A program made the translations under genes and the position numbers. A stretch of 20,824 bases of DNA from Pseudomonadota bacterium (lineage in GTDB: Bacteria > Desulfobacterota > Desulfobacteria > Desulfobacterales > RPRI01): NCBI GenBank assembly GCA_018819005.1, contig JAHJQU010000322.1, positions 1-20,824 of the forward strand, in the 5' to 3' direction. Within the stretch, counting starts at the first letter, position 1. Each line of letters opens with the position of its first letter. Positions 15,431 to 20,824 of this stretch are shown in pieces. The notes under the pieces were generated by a model that saw only the letters and a list, made by a program, of their open reading frames with translations, searched no databases and was not told the DNA's origin.

Positions 15431-15459
15431 CTTGTTGATTACAAAATTATTGCCATGGT
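15431..15459 (+). promoter_or_regulatory. Possible heat-shock-type promoter for hsp20-lon
   Basis: CTTGTTG (15431-15437) and GCCATGG (15452-15458) are spaced by 14 nt. This resembles the sigma-32 pattern CTTGAAA-N13/14-CCCCATNT but matches it only partly. It lies about 75 bp before the small heat-shock gene. The functional expectation raises it above chance, but it remains weak. Confidence 0.25.
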
Positions 15460-15468
15460 CTGATAATG

Positions 15469-15490
15469 ATGTTAAACTTATGTTAAAGGT
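15469..15490 (+). repeat. Tandem 11-bp direct repeat upstream of hsp20
   Basis: ATGTTAAACTT (15469-15479) is followed directly by ATGTTAAAGGT (15480-15490), nine of eleven positions identical. It lies about 40 bp upstream of the Hsp20 start, in the likely promoter or leader region, and could be a regulator site. Confidence 0.35.
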
Positions 15491-15531
15491 TGTAAAGATT
15501 AGAAATTCAGCTTTTAATTCAGGAGCCTGAC

Positions 15532-15978
15532 ATGGATTATATCAAGATAAGATTTGGCAATGATTTTGGAACATCGGATTCCAGATTTGATAAAACTATC
15601 GAAGATATGTTCAGATCTATGAGCCCTATGTTTTCTCTTTCTGAACGGGCGTGGAAACCGCAGATGGATATTTACGAAACGCCTCAGGAGGTAATTATCC
15701 TGGCTGAGGTTGCCGGGGTTGATAAGGACAATCTCGAAGTCGAGATAAGCAGCAGGGCGATACGAATCCGGGGAAACCGCGAGGAAATTCCTCGTGTTGA
15801 AAACACTACTTACCGCCTTGCGGAGATACAGTATGGAGCCTTTGAGCGGATTCTATATCTTCCGGCCCTTATAGACACTGATAAGGTTTCAGCCTCATAC
15901 TTGAACGGCTTTTTACAAATTCGGCTTGCCAAGATGTTACAGGATAAAACGCATAAGATAACAATTTCGGAAGGATGA
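15532..15978 (+). CDS. Small heat-shock protein, Hsp20/alpha-crystallin family
   Basis: A 148-residue ATP-independent chaperone that binds unfolding proteins and holds them for refolding or degradation. The alpha-crystallin domain spans about residues 40-140: PQMDIYETPQEVIILAEVAG begins it, followed by the KDNLEVEIS and IRIRGNRE strands, then GAFERILYLPALIDTDKVSASYLNGFLQIRL with the conserved Gly-x-Leu in NGFLQI. The C-terminal tail (KTHKITISEG) holds an ITI, fitting the I-x-I motif that docks neighbouring dimers in oligomers. The start has CAGGAG 6 nt upstream. lon follows 65 bp downstream in the same direction, so the two are likely co-expressed for protein quality control. Confidence 0.95.
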   Translation: MDYIKIRFGNDFGTSDSRFDKTIEDMFRSMSPMFSLSERAWKPQMDIYETPQEVIILAEVAGVDKDNLEVEISSRAIRIRGNREEIPRVENTTYRLAEIQYGAFERILYLPALIDTDKVSASYLNGFLQIRLAKMLQDKTHKITISEG

Positions 15979-16043
15979 TCCTTAGGTCTCAAGGAACTTG
16001 CGGTTTAAATTGAATTTCTGAATACAGCCGTTTGGAGGTATTA

Positions 16044-18392
16044 ATGTCTCAGCAGCAATCACAGATGGATTCAAATACTGAAAAACTCCCTGAATTATTG
16101 CCTGTTCTCCCGCTATTTGATACGGCTCTTTTCCCTAAAATGGTTTTGCCCCTTGTGGTTATGCAGGGCGGATCTGTTAATCTTGTTGATGAGGCTATGA
16201 GCAAAGACCGCATTGTAGGCCTTCTCGCATCGAAAAAACCAAGCCAGGAAGCTGAAAACCCGGAAGCGGATCTTCATGCTGTGGGCACAACCGCCTTGAT
16301 CTTGCGGATGGCAAAGACCGATGATAATAACGCGCAGCTTCTTGTCCAGGGTCTCGGAAGATTCAAAGTTCTCGAATTTGTAAAGGGGAAACCATATCTC
16401 CAGGCCAGGGTTGAGCATATCAGGGACAAAGATTCGAAGGGGAAAGAGACCGAAGCTCTTGTCTCGAATGTATTAACTCTGTTTGCAAGAATTGTAGAGC
16501 TTACTCCGGCTCTTCCGAAGGATATGGCTATCATGGCAAAATCGATTCAGGAGCCGGGAATACTTGCGGATATGATAGCCTCAACCATTAATACAACATC
16601 CGGGGAAAAACAGAAAATTCTTGAAACTGAAGATGTGCGTAAAAGGTTAAAAGAGGTAACAAAACAGGCTAACCATCATCTGGAAATACTCGAACTGGGA
16701 AACAAAATACAGTCTCAGGTCAAGGGAGATATGGAAAAGAGCCAGAGGGAATATTACCTCAGGCAGCAGCTCAAGGCGATAAAGGAAGAGCTTGGGGAAA
16801 AAGATGATACCGCGGTTGAAATTGAAGAGTATAAATTAAAAGTAAAGGAGAAGAACCTGCCTCCGGAAGCTCTTAAGGAAGCTGAAAGGGAATTGAACCG
16901 CCTTTCACGTATGCATCCTTCGTCGGCTGAGTACACAGTTGCGTCAACTTACCTTGACTGGCTTACCACCCTTCCATGGAACGAAAGCACAAAAGACAAC
17001 CTTGATATTAAAAAAGCAAGAAGAGTTCTGGAGGAAGATCATTTCGGGCTTGATAAGGCAAAAAAACGTGTTATCGAGTTTCTTGCTGTCCGTAAACTTA
17101 AACCTGAATCAAAAGGGCCGATACTTTGCTTTGCGGGACCCCCCGGAACGGGAAAAACATCTCTTGGAAGATCAATAGCAAGGGCTCTGGGGCGAAAATT
17201 CATTCGCATATCCCTTGGAGGTGTCCGCGATGAGGCTGAGATCAGAGGTCACAGGCGCACTTACGTAGGGGCTCTCCCCGGCCGTATCATACAGGGTATA
17301 AGGGGTGCCGGGGCGAATAATCCGGTTTTTATGCTTGATGAGATAGATAAAGTCGGAAGCGATTTTCGAGGGGATCCATCCTCCGCGCTCCTTGAAGTTC
17401 TTGATCCGGAACAGAACTATTCATTTTCAGACCATTATCTCGATGTTCCGTTTGATCTGTCCAAAGTGATGTTCATTACTACAGCCAATGTTCTCCATAC
17501 AATCCCGCCCGCCCTGAGAGACAGGATGGAAGTCCTGGATCTATTGGGATATATGGAGGATGAAAAGATAAAAATAGCAAACAAATATCTGATTCCACGC
17601 CAGAGAAAGGCTCACGGGCTTAAATCGAAGCAGATAGTTTTTACGAACGGAGCAGTTAGGCGGATAATTACCGGTTATACACGGGAAGCCGGATTGAGAA
17701 ATCTCGAAAGAGAGATCGCAACCATATGCAGGGGCGTTGCTACCAAGGTTGCAGAAGGTCAAGTAAGGAATGCTGAAATCAAAGTTCAGAATATTTCAAA
17801 ATACCTCGGCGCTGAACGTATATATCCGGAAGTCCTGATAAGAACTTCGACTCCCGGTGTTGTCACGGGTCTGGCATGGACCCAGGCCGGAGGCGAGATT
17901 CTGTTCGTGGAAGCAACTGCCATGAAGGGGAAAAAGGGGCTTACCCTCACAGGTCAACTCGGAGATGTAATGAAGGAATCCGCGACAGCCGCCTTAAGTT
18001 TCATCAGGACAAACAGCAGCCAGTTCAATATCCCCGAAGATTATTTTGAAACCCATGATATTCACATACATGTTCCGGCAGGAGCAATCCCTAAAGACGG
18101 ACCTTCGGCAGGTGTGACAATGCTGACGGCATTATATTCCCTTCTGGTAAACAAACCGGTTTTACAGAATCTTGCCATGACAGGTGAGATAACTTTAAGG
18201 GGGCAGGTGCTTCCTGTGGGAGGAGTAAAAGAGAAGGTCCTTGCCGCCCATAGTATAGGAATTAAAACCATTATTTTGCCTAAATGGAATGAAAAGGATC
18301 TTGAGGATATTCCTAAAAAGGTTCAGAAGGATATAAAGTTTTACTTTGTTGAAAGCATGCTTGATGTGCTTAAGTATGCAATTGAAAAATGA
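16044..18392 (+). CDS. lon: ATP-dependent protease La (LonA)
   Basis: A 782-residue cytoplasmic AAA+ serine protease that degrades misfolded and regulatory proteins. The N-terminal LON substrate-binding domain (about residues 20-210, starting LLPVLPLFDTALFPKMVLPL) leads to a coiled-coil helical region with the Lon-typical REYYLRQQLKAIKEELGE. The AAA+ module has Walker A GPPGTGKT from residue 365 and Walker B VFMLDEIDK. The C-terminal protease domain carries the catalytic dyad Ser688 in PKDGPSAG and Lys731 (second Lys of GGVKEK, by analogy with E. coli Ser679/Lys722). The ATG at 16044 is chosen because GGAGG lies 5 nt upstream; the frame extends to a TTG at 16032 inside that site. The stop TGA is also the first codon-length of a repeat element. 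Length and all motifs are normal. Confidence 0.98.
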   Translation: MSQQQSQMDSNTEKLPELLPVLPLFDTALFPKMVLPLVVMQGGSVNLVDEAMSKDRIVGLLASKKPSQEAENPEADLHAVGTTALILRMAKTDDNNAQLLVQGLGRFKVLEFVKGKPYLQARVEHIRDKDSKGKETEALVSNVLTLFARIVELTPALPKDMAIMAKSIQEPGILADMIASTINTTSGEKQKILETEDVRKRLKEVTKQANHHLEILELGNKIQSQVKGDMEKSQREYYLRQQLKAIKEELGEKDDTAVEIEEYKLKVKEKNLPPEALKEAERELNRLSRMHPSSAEYTVASTYLDWLTTLPWNESTKDNLDIKKARRVLEEDHFGLDKAKKRVIEFLAVRKLKPESKGPILCFAGPPGTGKTSLGRSIARALGRKFIRISLGGVRDEAEIRGHRRTYVGALPGRIIQGIRGAGANNPVFMLDEIDKVGSDFRGDPSSALLEVLDPEQNYSFSDHYLDVPFDLSKVMFITTANVLHTIPPALRDRMEVLDLLGYMEDEKIKIANKYLIPRQRKAHGLKSKQIVFTNGAVRRIITGYTREAGLRNLEREIATICRGVATKVAEGQVRNAEIKVQNISKYLGAERIYPEVLIRTSTPGVVTGLAWTQAGGEILFVEATAMKGKKGLTLTGQLGDVMKESATAALSFIRTNSSQFNIPEDYFETHDIHIHVPAGAIPKDGPSAGVTMLTALYSLLVNKPVLQNLAMTGEITLRGQVLPVGGVKEKVLAAHSIGIKTIILPKWNEKDLEDIPKKVQKDIKFYFVESMLDVLKYAIEK

Positions 18393-18514
18393 CGGCTTCG
18401 CAAAAAATCGTTCTCACACAAAGATCACGGAGGACACAAAGAAAAACCTGAATGTTTTCAATAGGCCTTTCTTCGTGCCTTCGTGTGAAAAATTGACTTA
18501 TTACGTGTTAATCA
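18390..18514. repeat. Long-palindromic dispersed element, copy C
   Basis: Same orientation as copy A. The left end TGACGGCTTCGCAAAAAATC is intact; the right end (TTGACTTATTACGTGTTAATCA) is degenerate. The interior is nearly identical to copy B read in reverse: CACACAAAGATCACGG, GGACACAAAGAAAAACCTG and CAATAGGCCTTTCTTCGTGCC, but one CCTTTGTG unit seen in the other copies is missing. Its first three bases form the lon stop codon, and it ends 12 bp before the rlpA start. Confidence 0.88.
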
Positions 18515-18526
18515 AAAATAAATCTT

Positions 18527-19303
18527 ATGAAATTTGAGAAAAAATCAACCGGTATAAAAGATTTCCATCTCTGGGTCCTGGTTCTTTTCTTATTGTGCAG
18601 TTGTTCGACCGCCAGGCCTCCTTCAAGTATTCCTCCTGCAGGCACACAAAGACAACCTGCAGTCACTCCGGGGTATCCAAAACCGTATCAGGTTTTTGGA
18701 AAATGGTATCAGCCCGTTCCTGACTCAAAAGGCTTTCGCGAGCGTGGAATTGCATCATGGTACGGGTCCGATTTTCACGGGAAAAAAACCTCCAACGGCG
18801 AGACATACAACATGCATGACATGACGGCTGCCCATAAAACTCTTCCTTTGGGCACACGCGTTAAAGTATTCAATCTGGAAAACAATAAGGAAACGGAGGT
18901 CAGGGTCAATGACAGAGGCCCGTTCGTGCAGGGGAGAATAATTGATCTTTCCTATGAAGCTGCAAGAAGAATCGGAGTCGTGGGACCTGGAACCGCTCCG
19001 GTCGAGATAATTGCCATAGGCCAGGAGATAACGCCGGGCACCGGCAGGGTCGTTCCTGTAGATTATTATTCAGGCAATTTCACATTCCAGGTCGGGGCCT
19101 TTATTGATAAAAACAACGCCGAAAGACTCAAGGCCAAACTCGACGAAAAATACCAGAATGCACATATCGTGATTTATGACGGCGGTGACAGAACTTATTA
19201 CAGGGTCAGGGTCGGAAGTTGCCAGGATCTTAAAAAGACGGCCGAATATGAAGAAGCCCTGAAAAAAGACGGATACACCGACGTTTTTACGGTCGCGGAA
19301 TAG
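18527..19303 (+). CDS. rlpA: RlpA-family septal lipoprotein with SPOR domain
   Basis: A 258-residue outer-membrane lipoprotein predicted to bind and cleave peptidoglycan strands lacking stem peptides at division sites. The N-terminus has a basic stretch, a hydrophobic core (about residues 15-23) and a lipobox LCSC, so Cys26 is the probable lipidated residue (Cys24 is the alternative). A Pro-rich linker follows. The double-psi beta-barrel (about 68-165) shows IASWYGSDFHGKKTSNGE, AAHKTLPLGT, and VRVNDRGPF containing the conserved Asp. The SPOR domain (about 184-258; FTFQVGAF, then YYRVRVGS) targets septal peptidoglycan. The ATG has no Shine-Dalgarno sequence, and a stop at 18509 excludes an earlier start. 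A repeat element sits 12 bp upstream and may have displaced the native leader. Lytic activity is inferred from Pseudomonas RlpA. Confidence 0.92.
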   Translation: MKFEKKSTGIKDFHLWVLVLFLLCSCSTARPPSSIPPAGTQRQPAVTPGYPKPYQVFGKWYQPVPDSKGFRERGIASWYGSDFHGKKTSNGETYNMHDMTAAHKTLPLGTRVKVFNLENNKETEVRVNDRGPFVQGRIIDLSYEAARRIGVVGPGTAPVEIIAIGQEITPGTGRVVPVDYYSGNFTFQVGAFIDKNNAERLKAKLDEKYQNAHIVIYDGGDRTYYRVRVGSCQDLKKTAEYEEALKKDGYTDVFTVAE

Positions 19304-19376
19304 ACGGGCGACAGAGGGCTTAACATCCTGTTTTATTGATGAAATGCAGGTGCTGCTGACCGTGAGGTAATGGGAA

Positions 19377-20824
19377 ATGAACATCGATGAATTGATCAAG
19401 CGCGAAGAAGGCAAGACTCTGGAATTCAAGCGGGATTTGTCGTCGCCGAAAAATTTTCTTAAAACATTGGTGGCGTTTGCTAATACTGCGGGTGGTCAAG
19501 TGATTATCGGCGTGGAAGATAAAACCCGTTTGCCGGTTGGTGTCGAGCACCCTCTGGATGAAGAGGAAAGGCTTTGCAGTTTGATTGCTGACTCGATCAG
19601 GCCCCGTCTTGTTCCAAATGTCGAAATGATCACCTTCGCCGGCAAAACCCTGCTCGTGGTCGAAGTTTTTCTAAGCGGGTCCAGGCCCCACTGGCTTGAG
19701 GCGGAAGGACCGGAAGGCGGTGTGTATGTGCGATTAGGATCCTCCAACCGTCAGGCCGACAGGGAGCTTATTGCCGAATTGCGCCGTTCCGTGGATGGAG
19801 TTGCGTTTGATGAACTTCCAATGCCTGAATTGTCTGCTGATGATCTGGAACTGGCGGCGGTTAAAACCCTGTTTCGAGATCAGAGAGAACTTGGCGAAAA
19901 CGAGTTGCTCACGCTGAGACTGCTGACAAATGAGCAGGGGCGCCTCGTGCCGACAAAGGGAGCGGTTCTGCTCTTCGGCAAAGGGCGGAGGAGACATTTC
20001 CCCGATGCCTGGGTGCAGTGCGGACGTTTCATCGGCCGGGACAAAGCGGATATATTCGATCACATCGAATTGTATGATCATCTGCCGCAGGCTGTGGACA
20101 GCATCATGATGTTTCTCAAAAAGCATGCCATGCGCGGTGCGGATTTTGCCGAAGTCAGGCGTAAGGATGTCTGGAGCATTCCCCTTGGGATTCTGCGAGA
20201 AGCGGTCATCAATGCCCTGGTCCACGCCGACTACTCCCAGCGGGGTGCGCCCACCCGCATTGCCTTTTTTGATGATCGCATCGAAATCGAAAACCCCGGC
20301 ATTTTACTGCCGGGCATGACCATCGAGGATATGCATCAGGGTGTTTCAAAAATCCGTAATCATGTCATCGCCCGTATTTTCCGTGAGTTAAAACTGATTG
20401 AGCAATGGGGCAGCGGGGTACGCCGCATGTTCAAGGAGGCCGATGAACAGGGATTGCCCGCGCCCGAAATCGTTGAGGTAGGGATGCGGATGAGGTTTAT
20501 CATGCACTTGGCTGAACCGGTCACCATCCAGACAAACAAGAGACAAGTCACCTCTGAAGTTGTCGAAAAAACCACACCCCAAGTCACACCTCAAGTCACA
20601 CCCCAAGTCACGCAACTGCTTAAAACACTGGCTGGTGAGATGGATCGTGGGAGTTTACAGGCGGAACTTGGCCTGAGTGCCCGAAAAAACTTCAGGATTC
20701 TTTATTTAACCCCTGCGCTAAGAGATGGCCTGATTGAAATGACCATTCCGGATAAACCCAACAGCCGCATGCAAAAATACAGGCTCACGTCGAAGGGAAA
20801 GCAAGTGGTGCTGGAGCTGCTCAC
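19377..20824 (+). CDS. AlbA_2 (Schlafen-type) / GHKL-ATPase / winged-helix protein (3' end outside window)
   Basis: An open frame of at least 482 codons runs off the right edge. Residues 1-130 form an AlbA_2 putative DNA-binding domain, recognised by MNIDELIKREEGKTLEFKRDL at the start, then FANTAGGQVIIGVED and VYVRLGSSNRQAD. A GHKL-type ATP-binding region follows (LREAVINALVHADY, then RIEIENPG and SGVRRMF), then the linker TPQVTPQVTPQVTQ (residues 400-413). Last is a winged-helix region (LSARKNFRILYL, RLTSKGKQ). This is the layout often annotated as RecG-like or ATP-binding transcriptional regulators; no helicase motifs are seen. Function in the family is largely unproven. By eye the gene is more G+C-rich than its neighbours, which fits acquisition by transfer. 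GAGG lies about 9 nt before the ATG. Confidence 0.85.
   Translation, partial: MNIDELIKREEGKTLEFKRDLSSPKNFLKTLVAFANTAGGQVIIGVEDKTRLPVGVEHPLDEEERLCSLIADSIRPRLVPNVEMITFAGKTLLVVEVFLSGSRPHWLEAEGPEGGVYVRLGSSNRQADRELIAELRRSVDGVAFDELPMPELSADDLELAAVKTLFRDQRELGENELLTLRLLTNEQGRLVPTKGAVLLFGKGRRRHFPDAWVQCGRFIGRDKADIFDHIELYDHLPQAVDSIMMFLKKHAMRGADFAEVRRKDVWSIPLGILREAVINALVHADYSQRGAPTRIAFFDDRIEIENPGILLPGMTIEDMHQGVSKIRNHVIARIFRELKLIEQWGSGVRRMFKEADEQGLPAPEIVEVGMRMRFIMHLAEPVTIQTNKRQVTSEVVEKTTPQVTPQVTPQVTQLLKTLAGEMDRGSLQAELGLSARKNFRILYLTPALRDGLIEMTIPDKPNSRMQKYRLTSKGKQVVLELL
20574..20609 (+). repeat. Three 12-bp in-frame tandem repeats (Thr-Pro-Gln-Val)
   Basis: Three consecutive copies of ACACCYCAAGTC encode TPQV three times within the linker between the ATPase-like and winged-helix parts of the AlbA_2 protein. 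The copies differ only at the Pro codon wobble position. Such runs vary in number among homologues and suggest a flexible linker expanded by slippage. Confidence 0.85.

Noticed and set aside
16032..16043. Lon start at the upstream TTG (16032)
   Set aside because: It overlaps the GGAGG that serves the ATG at 16044.
3981..18514. The repeats as a CRISPR array
   Set aside because: The copies are kilobases apart, palindromic over their whole length and in both orientations, with no spacers.
19377..20824. RecG helicase
   Set aside because: No helicase Walker or DEAD/DEAH motifs; the RecG-like label refers only to the C-terminal winged-helix type seen in this protein family.

Overview
The window reads as a chromosomal segment of a Gram-negative, moderately AT-rich bacterium, most likely Desulfobacterota (Deltaproteobacteria). 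Grounds: an MlaE/MlaF outer-membrane lipid-asymmetry transporter, a SPOR-domain RlpA lipoprotein, a NifA-like sigma-54 activator, a DUF4070-type B12-binding radical SAM protein, and dispersed inverted-repeat elements of a kind I associate with that phylum. The taxonomic call is inference. I see no rRNA, tRNA, CRISPR array, transposase gene or phage module.

Layout. 1-1645 (minus): mlaE followed by mlaF, which runs off the left edge; a 160-bp inverted-repeat element separates them. 1891-3914: a monoacylglycerol-lipase-like hydrolase (plus) convergent with DNA polymerase IV (minus). 3981-5766: a repeat element, then a GAF/AAA+/Fis sigma-54 activator ending in a hairpin. 5767-7139: an AT-rich spacer, a 14-codon ORF and a D-Ala-D-Ala-ligase-like ATP-grasp gene whose GTG start overlaps that ORF's stop. 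7268-10148 (minus): a radical SAM protein with an unusual helical tail, a second repeat family, then a PlsC/YihG-type acyltransferase. 10353-12093: a membrane histidine kinase with its OmpR-type regulator. 12091-12223: a repeat element. 12308-14221: an alpha/alpha-toroid protein and a hexapeptide acyltransferase, convergent with an MFS permease (14236-15381). 15532-19303: Hsp20, Lon, a repeat element, RlpA. 19377-end: an AlbA_2/GHKL-ATPase/winged-helix protein cut by the right edge.

How the genes fit together. The most coherent theme is the cell envelope: Mla phospholipid transport, a lipase-like hydrolase, a lysophospholipid-type acyltransferase, RlpA, and the toroid/acyltransferase/permease group. 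A second theme is protein quality control (Hsp20 with Lon in one probable operon). These are mostly housekeeping or stress genes rather than a defence or mobile island.

The most unusual feature is the non-coding sequence. Three near-full copies of one roughly 130-bp long-palindromic element, in both orientations, sit between genes. Two of them begin exactly with the TGA that terminates the preceding gene (the response regulator and lon). A related element lies inside the mla operon, and a second, unrelated inverted-repeat family lies upstream of the acyltransferase gene. I see no convincing complete new multi-gene system; the best candidates for follow-up are the stop-codon-associated elements, the ATP-grasp gene with its coupled micro-ORF, and the toroid/acyltransferase/MFS group behind a two-component system.
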